45,874 nt of DNA from Candidatus Melainabacteria bacterium (lineage in GTDB: Bacteria > Cyanobacteriota > Vampirovibrionia > Vampirovibrionales > Vampirovibrionaceae), in contig CABHPA010000203.1 of the NCBI GenBank assembly GCA_902168245.1, positions 1 through 45,874 of the forward strand. Reading direction: 5' to 3'. Position numbers and translations under genes: made by a program. Under the pieces are notes generated by a model. That model did no database searches. It was given only the letters and a program-made list of their open reading frames with translations, and was not told the DNA's origin. Of the stretch, positions 1 to 7,513 are shown in pieces. Positions within the stretch are counted from its first letter, which is position 1. The number at the start of each line of letters is the position of its first letter.

Positions 1-608
1 AACCAGTACAGCCCCTCCCCCCAGCGGAACCTGCCCCTGAAGCATTGCCCGCGACAGTTGCCCAACCCGTAGCGGCAGTCCAGCCACAACTAGTCGTGCA
101 ACCCGCCCCTGTACAGGCTCCGTTACCACAGCCCCAGCCGGTGGCGGTCGCCACGCCAGCCATGCCCCAACCCCAGGCGAACCCGAACGGGCAGGACAAT
201 TTTGAGGCGGTGATGGATTCCCTGATGAAGGATCTGGATGACGATGCCGACCATGGCGGCGACATGCCCTATACCGCGCCGAACGGCGCCATCGGGCCGG
301 AACCGGATTTGACCCTGATTACCTCGCTGGCAGATTTGTGCGATCGTTCCAACGCGGCCAACTCCGAAGATTACCTGCTGCTTTCCGCGTATTATTTAAC
401 CCGCATTGAGCGCCAGGCCACGTTCTCCCTCAAAAAGGTCAATTCCGCACTGGTAAAATCGGGCCTGACCCCGGTGAACCACAGCATTCTGGAAACCGTG
501 CTGTCCCGCGGCTTTCTGTCCATGGTGCCGGATCTCAACGGCACGGCGGAAGTAACCGAATACATGATGAGTGCGGAAGGCCAGCAGGCCGCCACCCTGC
601 TCCTGTAA
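1..608 (+). CDS. Hypothetical protein, 3' part; Ala/Pro/Gln-rich linker and winged-helix-like C-terminus
   Basis: The reading frame is already open at the window edge (first full codon at position 3), so the gene starts upstream; the TTG at 45 is probably internal. What remains is about 60 residues of Pro/Gln/Ala/Val-rich low-complexity linker, an acidic patch (LMKDLDDDADH), then a folded-looking C-terminal domain of about 100 residues. That domain has helices around DYLLLSAYYLTRIE, a helix-turn-helix-like stretch (FSLKKVNSALVKSGL), and a YMMSAEGQQAA tail that looks like the wing and last helix of winged-helix proteins. DNA binding is an inference from this pattern only. A strong terminator follows 70 nt after the stop. 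The function is unknown and no family was recognised with certainty. Confidence 0.7.
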   Translation, partial: PVQPLPPAEPAPEALPATVAQPVAAVQPQLVVQPAPVQAPLPQPQPVAVATPAMPQPQANPNGQDNFEAVMDSLMKDLDDDADHGGDMPYTAPNGAIGPEPDLTLITSLADLCDRSNAANSEDYLLLSAYYLTRIERQATFSLKKVNSALVKSGLTPVNHSILETVLSRGFLSMVPDLNGTAEVTEYMMSAEGQQAATLLL

Positions 609-677
609 GGGCCGCTTCAGAACCGCTTGCCCAAACCCACCTCCGCCGCCCTCTTGCAATAACAAGCCCAGAACAAA

Positions 678-719
678 ACGGCCCCAACGCCCATTCTTCC
701 GGCGCTGGGGCCGTTTTTC
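678..719 (+). terminator. Intrinsic terminator
   Basis: A 14-bp stem (ACGGCCCCAACGCC at 678-691 pairing with GGCGCTGGGGCCGT at 701-714, one mismatch) with a 9-nt loop is followed by a T-run. It ends the transcript of the partial gene ending at 608 and insulates prs. The complementary A-run on the left side could also allow weak termination from the right. Confidence 0.85.
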
Positions 720-1009
720 GGAATGTAAACACGCAGCCTGGCGCACCCATCCACGGGGCTTCTCAAACAGATGATACAAATTTCTTTATTTACCTTGCGA
801 AAAGGCTGTCAAGCATTTTTTTTTCTGCTAATCTGGGGAAGCCAATCAAGTGATTTTCACGTTTATTGATTTTCCACTCCCTCACCTGATTATTGGGCGG
901 CAACCCTCAAATTCCCACCCCACCGAAAAAAGAGTCGTAATAAAGAGTTCAGAAGTTATTAGCGTATCCCCCACCATCATCATAAGGTATCACTATGGAG
1001 GAACAAGAC
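720..1009 (+). promoter_or_regulatory. Leader and promoter region of prs
   Basis: No gene is supported here. The stretch is AT-rich between about 770 and 900, with a T-tract at 817-826, as expected for a promoter region. No -35/-10 pair with good spacing could be chosen with confidence. At the right end lie two ribosome-binding options for prs: AAGG at 984-987 before the ATG at 995, and GGAGG at 997-1001 before the TTG at 1010. Confidence 0.35.
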
Positions 1010-2011
1010 TTGGCTATCGAGCTGCGTTTGCCGGATCTCGAAATTGAAAGCGGCATCCATGACACCAGTAAGGTCAAAATCTTTACCGGCCGGGCCAATC
1101 CCAAACTCGCCCAGGAAATCGCCCGTTACCTGGGAACCGAATTGAGCAAGGTGGAAATCAAAAACTTCAGCGACGGGGAAACCTATGTGCAGGTAAAGGA
1201 AAACGTGCGCGGTTGCGACGCCTTTATTGTGCAACCCACCTGCAACCCGGTGAACGACAATATTATTGAGCTGCTGATGATTATTGACGCCCTGAAACGG
1301 GCCAGCGCCAATACCATTACCGCCGTGATCCCCTACTACGGCTATGCGCGCCAGGATCGCAAATCCGCAGGCCGCGAACCCATTTCGGCCAAGCTGATGG
1401 CGGATATCATCACCACTGCCGGAGCGACCCGCGTAGTGGCCATGGATCTGCACACCGGCCAGTTGCAAGGCTTTTTCAACATCCTGGTGGATCACTTGTA
1501 CGCCACCCCGGTGCTGCTGCGCTACATCCAGCAGAAGAACCTGGGCGACCTGGTGGTGGTCAGCCCTGACGCCGGTGGCGTGGAGCGCGCCCGCGTGTAC
1601 GCCAAGAAGCTGAACGCGCCGATCGCCATTATCGATAAACGCCGCAGCGCGCACAACGTGGCCGAAGTGTTCAACATTATCGGCGATGTGAAGAACCGCA
1701 CTGCCATTATTGTGGATGACATGATCGATACCGCAGGCACCGTCTGCTCCGCCGCCAAGTTGATTCTGGAAGAAGGGGCCGACGCTGTTTACGCCATGGC
1801 CGCCCACCCGGTATTCTCCGGCCCGGCGGTGGAGAGAATCGCCAATTCCGTTTTCAGCGAAGTGATTGTAACCAACTCCATTCCACTGACGCCTGCCGCA
1901 CAGGAACTGGAGCGCCAGGGCAAAATCGTCCAGCTTTCCGTTGCGCCCATTCTTGGGGAGGCGATTGGCCGAATTCACGATCACCAGTCCGTCAGCGAGA
2001 TGTTTGAGTAA
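1010..2011 (+). CDS. prs: Ribose-phosphate pyrophosphokinase (PRPP synthetase)
   Basis: Prs makes phosphoribosyl pyrophosphate from ribose 5-phosphate and ATP in the cytosol, feeding purine, pyrimidine, NAD, His and Trp synthesis. The sequence shows the class I hallmarks: the SDGE and VRGCDAFIVQPT segments near the N-terminus, the flexible-loop region PYYGYARQDRK, VVVSPDAGGVERAR with the following KRR, and the PRPP-binding loop IIVDDMIDTAGT. Two starts are possible. ATG at 995 has only AAGG upstream. TTG at 1010 has a perfect GGAGG with 8 nt spacing, so I prefer TTG, giving 333 residues. About 20 residues (IELRLPDLEIESGIHDTS) precede the usual Prs start, a small lineage extension. The gene stands alone behind a terminator. 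Confidence 0.97.
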   Translation: MAIELRLPDLEIESGIHDTSKVKIFTGRANPKLAQEIARYLGTELSKVEIKNFSDGETYVQVKENVRGCDAFIVQPTCNPVNDNIIELLMIIDALKRASANTITAVIPYYGYARQDRKSAGREPISAKLMADIITTAGATRVVAMDLHTGQLQGFFNILVDHLYATPVLLRYIQQKNLGDLVVVSPDAGGVERARVYAKKLNAPIAIIDKRRSAHNVAEVFNIIGDVKNRTAIIVDDMIDTAGTVCSAAKLILEEGADAVYAMAAHPVFSGPAVERIANSVFSEVIVTNSIPLTPAAQELERQGKIVQLSVAPILGEAIGRIHDHQSVSEMFE

Positions 2012-2051
2012 AATTTCATAAAATTGGGGCAAAACCTAAGCAATTTTTGTG

Positions 2052-2080
2052 TTGCGCCGGTTTTTATTATCTTCTATAGG
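2052..2080 (+). promoter_or_regulatory. Putative sigma-70 promoter
   Basis: TTGCGC (2052-2057), a 17-nt spacer and TATAGG (2075-2080) lie about 45 bp before the TTG start of the next gene; TATGAT at 2081-2086 is an alternative -10. There is no terminator between prs and this point, so read-through from prs is also possible. Confidence 0.4.
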
Positions 2081-2125
2081 TATGATCCCTTTTTTGTAGT
2101 TCCTTTATTTGCAAAGGAGCAGATT

Positions 2126-2596
2126 TTGGCTGAGTTTACGAACGCGCAGTCCATCGGGACTGACGCAGCCCCTACGAACGGCTGCGTATCTCCGCAGCAA
2201 CATACTTCCGGCGAAATGACATTCCTGCCCGTTTCCAGCGGACAGGGGTACTTTCAGGCGGTTCCCCGGCTGAACGAACTCCGCAGCGAGGTCAGCCGCT
2301 GTCTTGGACCTTCCGCTTACGACCTGGTAAAACAACTGGACAATGAAGCCATGAAGGCCGGATTTGAGCCGGTAGGGGCGAATTGCCGAGGCATTACGGT
2401 GGATGATTTCTTTAAATCCAACGCGGAATTCTCCCAACTGGAAGAGCGCCTGGCCGCAAAGCTGGCGCCGGAGAATATTTCCGAAATATTCGAGCTGATT
2501 AAGGAAGCCAACCACTACAAACCCACCCGCCGGATTGTAAACGCCATTGAAGGCATTTACCTGCGGTTACTGGAGCAAAACCGGGCGCAGGCATAA
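2126..2596 (+). CDS. Hypothetical protein of about 156 residues
   Basis: The start is set at TTG 2126 because AAAGGAG (2113-2119) sits 6 nt upstream; the frame stays open further upstream to 2024, but those residues (FIIFYRYDPFFVV) lie over the promoter and look non-coding. The first 50 residues are Ser/Thr/Gly-rich and probably disordered. The remainder is a charged helical domain (LNELRSEVSRCLGP, DLVKQLDNEAMKAGFEP, FSQLEERLAAKLAP, ISEIFELIKEANHYKPTR). It has no membrane segment, signal peptide or catalytic motif that I can see. No family was recognised and the function is unknown. The TTG-GCT start resembles that of prs. Confidence 0.75.
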   Translation: MAEFTNAQSIGTDAAPTNGCVSPQQHTSGEMTFLPVSSGQGYFQAVPRLNELRSEVSRCLGPSAYDLVKQLDNEAMKAGFEPVGANCRGITVDDFFKSNAEFSQLEERLAAKLAPENISEIFELIKEANHYKPTRRIVNAIEGIYLRLLEQNRAQA

Positions 2597-2629
2597 CCCG
2601 CAGGCAGGAATACTTGGTTAGCTTGCGAA

Positions 2630-2658
2630 TGGACGGGGCGGTTCATTTCCCGTATGAT
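2630..2658 (+). promoter_or_regulatory. Putative promoter of the SRPBCC gene
   Basis: TGGACG (2630-2635), a 17-nt spacer and TATGAT (2653-2658) would place the transcription start near 2665, giving a leader of about 25 nt that carries AGGAGA before the ATG at 2690. Confidence 0.45.
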
Positions 2659-2689
2659 GCTGGCTCTGAACAGCAGGAGAAATAGCCCA

Positions 2690-3166
2690 ATGCCCAAATT
2701 TGAATATTTCACGCCGGTGGACGCCTCGTTGCAGACCATTTGGAACGTCCTGCTGGATCGCATTGAAAATCCCGATCGCTACCAGGGCGGGGTGGATTCG
2801 TTCTCGTTTCCCGAAAGCGAGGAAGACTACGCGGTACGGGAAATCCTAATTCAGGGCATTCCTTTACGGGAGCGCATCACCATTGATGAGCGCCAGGGCG
2901 AAGTTCGCTACCAACTGATCGATCACCCGCTGTTTTCTGGCGATGTTTATAACGCGCTGATTCCGGCGGATGAGCATGATCCCAAAGCCAGGCCGGTGGT
3001 GCAGTTTCGTATGGATTGGCGACCGCTGAACAACGAAGCCGAGATTGTGGAAGCCGAGAGCCGCGAGGCATTGGAAGAATCGCTGAAGCAGGCGGTGCAT
3101 TACGTGCGGGATTTGGCCGAACACCTTGAAAAACAGGCGTCCCAAAAACAAGGCGCCCAGGCTTAA
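2690..3166 (+). CDS. SRPBCC (START/Bet v1-like) family protein
   Basis: A protein of 158 residues. The start at ATG 2690 is fixed by AGGAGA (2675-2680) with 9 nt spacing. The order of elements matches single-domain SRPBCC proteins related to the AtaL-like/DUF1857 group: an N-terminal strand (FEYFTPVDA), the helix DASLQTIWNVLLDRIENPDRY, antiparallel strands including REILIQGIPLRERITID and VRYQLIDHPLFSGDV, a strand VVQFRMDWRPL, and a long C-terminal helix (ALEESLKQAVHYVRDLAEHLEK). Such folds bind hydrophobic ligands or act as aromatase/cyclase-like or stress proteins. The ligand here cannot be read from the sequence. The gene appears to be monocistronic. Confidence 0.75.
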   Translation: MPKFEYFTPVDASLQTIWNVLLDRIENPDRYQGGVDSFSFPESEEDYAVREILIQGIPLRERITIDERQGEVRYQLIDHPLFSGDVYNALIPADEHDPKARPVVQFRMDWRPLNNEAEIVEAESREALEESLKQAVHYVRDLAEHLEKQASQKQGAQA

Positions 3167-3404
3167 TCGGCAAGGAAAGCCCATAGGCCCACCCTAGCCC
3201 AGCAATCTGGCAGCCGTCTTCCGCCTGCCTGTTGCAAGCTGCCATCGTTCCAGAAAAAGGAAAAGACGGGGGAGAGCATGGGAATGACCACCCCCGTCCG
3301 TCTTGACATTGATGCGGAATTAAAACGGGTGTTGGCAAGCAAAAGCCTGCGGTTAACAATGGATTGGCTTTATGGCTGAGTGAAACGGGAACGGCGATTT
3401 AGTT

Positions 3405-3650
3405 CTAGAGGCCGCGCAGTTTCGGGTAGTTGCCCAAAGGCTTGACAGCCTTGCTGTTCTGGGCCTGGTTCACCGTAATCACCTGACCCGAACCGCCTTG
3501 CTGCAAGCGGTTCGCGGCGTCTTTACCGCCCATGAAGATTTCGCCGACATTGGAAGGAACACCGGCGCTGCGCAACGGCTTGCCATGCGCGGATACCGAA
3601 AAATCCTTGGCGTTAAGCAAGCCGGGCAAACCGGACACGGTTGGTGACAT
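3405..3650 (-). CDS. Small orphan protein, 81 residues
   Basis: On the minus strand AGGAGG (complement of 3661-3666) lies 10 nt before the ATG at 3650, which fixes the start; a -10-like TATAGT is at 3694-3699. The product has a Ser/Gly/Pro-rich N-terminus (MSPTVSGLPGLL), then a short segment with VGEIFMGGKDAANRLQQGG and QVITVNQAQNSKAV, ending KLRGL. It has no hydrophobic segment and no cysteines. No family was recognised. The near-perfect ribosome-binding site is the main reason to believe it is translated. Confidence 0.6.
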   Translation of the reverse strand: MSPTVSGLPGLLNAKDFSVSAHGKPLRSAGVPSNVGEIFMGGKDAANRLQQGGSGQVITVNQAQNSKAVKPLGNYPKLRGL

Positions 3651-3747
3651 AGTTGATGAACCTCCTAAAGTGGCGATAGCGACCACGCTGAAAACTATAC
3701 GAAATGACTGGAGCCCCACTCAGGTAAAACCAATTTCCTTAATCTTT

Positions 3748-3768
3748 CTGATCCTGACTCTGACCTGA
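3748..3768. repeat. Short CTGA array
   Basis: Four CTGA tetramers begin at 3748, 3754, 3760 and 3765 (TCAG on the other strand), spaced 6, 6 and 5 bp. They lie about 100 bp upstream of the leftward 81-residue gene and just before the orphan transcription unit to the right. This could be a binding array for a regulator, or chance. Confidence 0.3.
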
Positions 3769-3848
3769 TTGACTTGAAAGTTTCTACCTTAAATTGGTGC
3801 CTTAACCTGTGTTGTTTCCAACTGTATGTTACGACGTTATTTTCCGAC

Positions 3849-3876
3849 TTGACGGTTTAACTTAACCCTCTGTAGT
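3849..3876 (+). promoter_or_regulatory. Putative promoter of the orphan locus
   Basis: TTGACG (3849-3854, 5 of 6 to consensus), a 16-nt spacer and TGTAGT (3871-3876, 4 of 6) would start a rightward transcript near 3884, ahead of the hairpins at 4009-4091. Confidence 0.35.
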
Positions 3877-4008
3877 AACCCAAATAGAAAGTGACGTATT
3901 GTCTTTACTGTTTTTAATAAAAAAGAGGGCGGAACGCAAGGCTTGCATTTTGGTAATACCTGACATATAGGGGTTTACTACTGAGAATCTTTATCATTTA
4001 ATTCCTTC

Positions 4009-4029
4009 AGTTGAGAAGACTTCTCAACT
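4009..4029. repeat. Perfect 10-bp inverted repeat
   Basis: AGTTGAGAAG (4009-4018) and CTTCTCAACT (4020-4029) are exact complements around one central base. As DNA this is a good dimeric operator. As RNA the loop is too tight to form fully without fraying a few pairs. Confidence 0.75.
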
Positions 4030-4074
4030 AAGATTGAGACTACTAGGCGACAGCCCACGGCGGTTGTCTAGCCG

Positions 4075-4091
4075 GTTCATTCGCAATGAAC
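4075..4091. repeat. Inverted repeat, 7 bp with 3-nt centre
   Basis: GTTCATT (4075-4081), CGC, AATGAAC (4085-4091). It lies 46 bp before the ATG of the doubtful ORF at 4138 and, with the repeat at 4009-4029, gives the leader strong folding potential. Confidence 0.6.
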
Positions 4092-4137
4092 TATTTACAG
4101 AGGCGCCGCTGGAACCTGTTCCGTAGGAGTTCTTCGC

Positions 4138-4500
4138 ATGGGCAAAACGCCCGCGCTCAATACCAGACAGCCCCAAAACGCGGAAAAGCGGAAAATTGAA
4201 TTTTCCGCTGCGATTTTGCACCTGGACGATGTGCCAACCGCCATGGCGCTGACCGGGGTCAAAATCATTGAACCCGTGATTCTGTTATTTTTCGCCTTCT
4301 CCGGCTACAGAACGGGCATTGGTTACCGAAATGACGCCTCCGCCCATAAGCCTCAAAGGGCAAGCAATTTATACGCGCCATTGCAAACACCCCAAAAAGC
4401 GGGCAGCCTGCTGTTGAACAGCGTCCCGGCTTTTTACACGACCTACCGGCTTGCAAACCCGTTGCCATTCCAGCCCTTTCCGCAGGCACAGGCGAGTTAA
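4138..4500 (+). CDS. Doubtful ORF of 120 residues in a structured intergenic region
   Basis: ATG 4138 is preceded by AGGAG (4125-4129) with 8 nt spacing, so translation initiation is plausible. The predicted product has a basic N-terminus, one hydrophobic stretch (GVKIIEPVILLFFAF) and a low-complexity C-terminus rich in Pro, Ala, Gln and Tyr that does not look like a folded domain. A terminator-like hairpin (4394-4435) lies inside the frame, which argues against the full-length ORF. It may be a short membrane peptide, a leader peptide, or not coding at all. Confidence 0.3.
   Translation: MGKTPALNTRQPQNAEKRKIEFSAAILHLDDVPTAMALTGVKIIEPVILLFFAFSGYRTGIGYRNDASAHKPQRASNLYAPLQTPQKAGSLLLNSVPAFYTTYRLANPLPFQPFPQAQAS
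4394..4435 (+). terminator. Terminator-like hairpin inside the doubtful ORF
   Basis: AAAAAGCGGG (4394-4403) pairs with CCCGGCTTTTT (4425-4435) with one bulged base, and an inner CTGTT/AACAG hairpin fills the loop. The T-run at the 3' side gives a classical intrinsic-terminator shape; the A-run at the 5' side also allows leftward use for the permease operon. Confidence 0.5.
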
Positions 4501-4582
4501 CCCAGTTTATACTTCACCGATCGATCCGAACATTCGTGAGGGGGAATTTTTTCTTTTAAACCGGCAAAGTGAGTGTCAATTA

Positions 4583-5692
4583 TTACCGACGGGCAACGCG
4601 AGCCTTGGGATCCAGCAGGTCGCGCACGGCATCGCCCACCACGTTAAAGGCCAGCACCGCCAGAAAAATCAGGAAACCCGGCATCATCATCAAGGGGCGC
4701 TCAATAATGTTGCTCACATCCTGCGCCTCTTTCAGCATGTTACCCCAACTGGCGTCCGGCTGCTGAATGCCCAGGCCCAGAAAGCTGAGGCCGGATTCAG
4801 CCAGGATATAACCGGGAACCGACAGCGTGAGCGCCACCAGCAAATAGGTGGTGGTTTGCGGCAGAATGTGCCGCACAATAATGGTGAACGGGTTCAGGCC
4901 AATCGCCCGACCGGCTTCCACAAATTCCTCGTTCTTAATGGACAGCACCATGCCACGAATCACCCGGCTCAGCCCGGCCCAGCCAATCAGGGCCAGAATC
5001 AGCACCACCAGCGCGAACCGCTGGCTGCTGGGCAACCCCGGCGGCAGAATGGCCGCCAAACCAATCAGCAGGAAAAAACTGGGAATAGACATCACGATTT
5101 CGGCCACCCGCATCATCAGGTCATCTATTTTGCCGCCAAAGTAGCCCGCCAGCCCCCCATAAACCATACCAACGGGAAAAACGATAAACAAGCTGAGGAA
5201 GCCGATGGTCAACGACACTTGCCCGCCGTACAGCATGCGGGAGTACACGTCGCGCCCGTTGATATCGTTGCCCAGGATGGAAAGCTGGCCGGGGGCGTCC
5301 ACGCCGAACAGGCGAAAATCGCCCGGAATGAGGCCAAACAGCCTGTACGGCTCCCCATGCGTGAAAAAATGCAGGTAATATTTACGGTTGGTATCCGGCA
5401 AAAACTGCTGGGTAAAGGTATTGGAGTCGTAACGCCGTTCGTAGTGGAACACATAGGGCCAGCTCAGGGCGCCGTTTTCATCCAGCATGTAAACGGGCGT
5501 GGGCGGCGCTTTGGCCAAGGCCCGGTCGTAATGACTTTCGCTGTAAGGGGCCAGTAAATCCGCAAAGGCCACCGCAATATACAGCCCCACCAGCACAATC
5601 AGGGATACAAAAGCTATCCGATCCCGGTAGAGCCGGTTGAGCATTTTGCGGATTACATCCAGTTCCGGGTTGTTTTTCAGACCTTTCAACAT
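4583..5692 (-). CDS. Peptide-type ABC transporter permease (OppC/DppC family)
   Basis: An inner-membrane subunit of a peptide/nickel-class ABC importer, 369 residues. It shows an N-terminal membrane segment (IAFVSLIVLVGLYIAVAFADLLAP), a long periplasmic insertion of about 100 residues with YRLFGLIPGDFRLFGVD, the conserved LGNDINGRDVYSRMLYGGQVSLTIG, several further membrane segments, and the ATPase-docking EAA loop (EAGRAIGLNPFTIIVRHILPQT). The LFGL-LFG insertion resembles, from memory, cyanobacterial homologues. It lies 16 bp downstream of the OppB-like gene in the same leftward operon. No ATPase or solute-binding protein gene is nearby. Confidence 0.92.
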   Translation of the reverse strand: MLKGLKNNPELDVIRKMLNRLYRDRIAFVSLIVLVGLYIAVAFADLLAPYSESHYDRALAKAPPTPVYMLDENGALSWPYVFHYERRYDSNTFTQQFLPDTNRKYYLHFFTHGEPYRLFGLIPGDFRLFGVDAPGQLSILGNDINGRDVYSRMLYGGQVSLTIGFLSLFIVFPVGMVYGGLAGYFGGKIDDLMMRVAEIVMSIPSFFLLIGLAAILPPGLPSSQRFALVVLILALIGWAGLSRVIRGMVLSIKNEEFVEAGRAIGLNPFTIIVRHILPQTTTYLLVALTLSVPGYILAESGLSFLGLGIQQPDASWGNMLKEAQDVSNIIERPLMMMPGFLIFLAVLAFNVVGDAVRDLLDPKARVARR

Positions 5693-5708
5693 GTCAGTCG
5701 AGACCTCA

Positions 5709-6800
5709 TTACAGCTCGATTCTCGGATCGGCCAGCTTCAGCAGAATATCGGCCAGCAGGTTGCCCATCACCAGCATAATCGCGGAAAGGATGATGCTGG
5801 CCATCACCAGGTTGGTGTCGGTTTCCAGAACCGCCTTGTAGCTTAACTGCCCCAGCCCCGGATAACCCAGCACCGTTTCCGTTAAAATGGCCCCACCCAG
5901 CAGGCCGGAAAACTCGTAACCCAACATGGTGATTAACGGGTTGAGGGCCGTGCGCACGGCATGGCGGTAAATCACCTGGTTTTCCGGCATACCCTTGGCC
6001 CGTGCGGTGCGCACGTATTCCGCCGCCAGAACGTCCAGCAGGTTGCCGCGCATTTGTCGCTGAACACTCGCCAAAGAACCCACAATCAGCACCGTGGCGG
6101 GCAACACCAAGTGAATGGCCTTGTCCCATATTTTCTGGAAAACATTCAGGCTGTCGTAATTATCGCTCTGCGTACCACCCAAAGGGAACCAGCCCGTTTT
6201 AACCGCCAGAACCGCCAGCAGCAGAGCCAGCACAAAACCGGGGAACGACATGCCGACCGAGGCGAACACGGTCATCAGCCGATCGGAAAGCGAGCGCCAG
6301 CGCAAAGCCGCATAAATGCCCAGCGGTAAAGCAATCAGCCAGGAAAAAACGAACACCACCAAGCCCAGAATCAAGGTATTTCCCCCTCGGCGAACCAGCA
6401 GATCCAGCACGTCCTCGTTGGAAAAGGTAATGCCCAGACTGGGCGTAAAAAAGCCTGACCAGTTGCCGTTGGCAAGCGCCGCCGGATGGAAGGAAAAGAA
6501 ATTGGTGAGCCAGCGCCAGTATTGCACGTGCATTGGTTGATCCAGCCCCATGACATGCCGGATTTGGACTTTGGCGGCCTCGGAAATCTGCGGGTTGGTT
6601 TCAATCCCGGCCAGCGGGTTAATGGGGTTCTTAATGCGGATGGAATCCATGATGTGCCAGCCATGGCCGCCGCCGGTAGGAATATCAATCGGCCCCACGG
6701 TGAAATCGTAGCGCATCATGAAAAAACTGATCATGGAAATAATCAGGATGGTAGGTATTGCGGCCAGAAACCGCCTGAGGATGTACAAAGGAATGGACAT
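5709..6800 (-). CDS. Peptide-type ABC transporter permease (OppB/DppB family)
   Basis: Partner permease of the OppC-like protein, 363 residues. The start is taken at ATG 6800 (MSIPLYILRRFLAAIPTILI), the usual OppB beginning, with GGAG 4 nt upstream; an upstream in-frame ATG at 6896 would overlap the divergent gene. The sequence has the N-terminal membrane segment, a periplasmic region ending in the family-typical MGLDQPMHVQYWRWLTNFF, then the transmembrane domain with an EAA loop (YVRTARAKGMPENQVIYRHAVRTALNPLITMLG). It is the first gene of the two-gene operon. Substrate specificity cannot be read; peptides are the family default. Confidence 0.92.
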   Translation of the reverse strand: MSIPLYILRRFLAAIPTILIISMISFFMMRYDFTVGPIDIPTGGGHGWHIMDSIRIKNPINPLAGIETNPQISEAAKVQIRHVMGLDQPMHVQYWRWLTNFFSFHPAALANGNWSGFFTPSLGITFSNEDVLDLLVRRGGNTLILGLVVFVFSWLIALPLGIYAALRWRSLSDRLMTVFASVGMSFPGFVLALLLAVLAVKTGWFPLGGTQSDNYDSLNVFQKIWDKAIHLVLPATVLIVGSLASVQRQMRGNLLDVLAAEYVRTARAKGMPENQVIYRHAVRTALNPLITMLGYEFSGLLGGAILTETVLGYPGLGQLSYKAVLETDTNLVMASIILSAIMLVMGNLLADILLKLADPRIEL

Positions 6801-6899
6801 TGCGCTCCCCGTCCGTAACCCGTCGCATGTTTCCACTTGCGGCGGCGCATTGAAGCTAATAGGATCATATCGGAATTTAAGCGCGAAGGACACCATTTC

Positions 6900-7400
6900 T
6901 TGAGTATGACGACCTCCACAGACAATCCGCAGGAACCGGCCAGGCTAATCATCCGCATTTTCAGGAAAGAGGACGCCCCGGCAGATTTTGAGCGCGCCAT
7001 ACAGATTCGCACCGAGGTATTTGTGGAAGAACAGGGGCTTCCCCTGGAAGAAGAGCTGGATGAATACGACGACGAGGCTATTCACTGGCTGATCATCACC
7101 CATACCGAGGAACCCGTGGCCACCGGGCGCATCATTCCTTATCAGGAAGGCTGCCAGATGCGGCCCGTGGCGAAAATTGGCCGCATTGCCGTCAAGAAAG
7201 CCATGCGAGGCTTAGGGCTGGGCGATTTGCTGATGCGGGAAATCCTCCGGATTACCTTGGAAGAAGGGTACGCGCAGGCCATTCTGGACGCCCGCACCCC
7301 AGTGGTGCCATTCTATGAACAACTGGGCTTTGTGACCGAAGGAGATGAGTTTATGGAAGGCGCTACGCCCCTTTACCGGATGCGTAAGTTGCTTTCATAA
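6900..7400 (+). CDS. GNAT-family N-acetyltransferase (ElaA/YjcF-like)
   Basis: A cytosolic acetyl-CoA-dependent acetyltransferase of about 166 residues. The N-terminal motif AIQIRTEVFVEEQGLPLEEE is typical of the ElaA/YjcF branch, the central IGRIAVKKAMRGLGLGDLLM contains the acetyl-CoA pyrophosphate-binding R/Q-x-x-G-x-G/A-type loop, and VPFYEQLGF is the usual C-terminal strand-helix. TTG 6900 has AAGGA 9 nt upstream, whereas the ATG at 6906 is 15 nt away, so TTG is preferred. The gene is divergent from the permease operon with about 100 bp between starts. The substrate is unknown. Confidence 0.88.
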   Translation: MSMTTSTDNPQEPARLIIRIFRKEDAPADFERAIQIRTEVFVEEQGLPLEEELDEYDDEAIHWLIITHTEEPVATGRIIPYQEGCQMRPVAKIGRIAVKKAMRGLGLGDLLMREILRITLEEGYAQAILDARTPVVPFYEQLGFVTEGDEFMEGATPLYRMRKLLS

Positions 7401-7513
7401 TTCGGGCAGCCAGCCATTTTTCACCTGATACGCCTTGGCAGGTAACAACAAAATCCTATTTCCTGTTTTTATCCAAATACCTATAAAGAACATTCAGGGC
7501 GGGGTGGAATTAT

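Noticed and set aside
850..1047. Rightward 65-codon ORF upstream of prs.
   Set aside because: It overlaps the prs start in another frame and covers the AT-rich promoter region.
980..2032. A 350-codon leftward ORF opposite prs.
   Set aside because: It is the mirror frame of a well-supported gene, with His/Gly-rich composition typical of antisense reading; prs has all family motifs.
3265..3298. Inverted repeat GACGGGGG/CCCCCGTC after the SRPBCC gene, considered as a terminator.
   Set aside because: The loop is 18 nt and no T-run follows, so intrinsic termination is not supported.
4071..4100. GGTTCATTCGC considered as a tRNA T-arm.
   Set aside because: The stem-loop has a 3-nt loop and lacks TTCRANNC; no acceptor, D or anticodon arm can be built around it.
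4451..5557. A 368-codon rightward ORF opposite the OppC-like gene.
   Set aside because: His/Gln/Asn-rich product without motifs; the opposite strand encodes a clear ABC permease.
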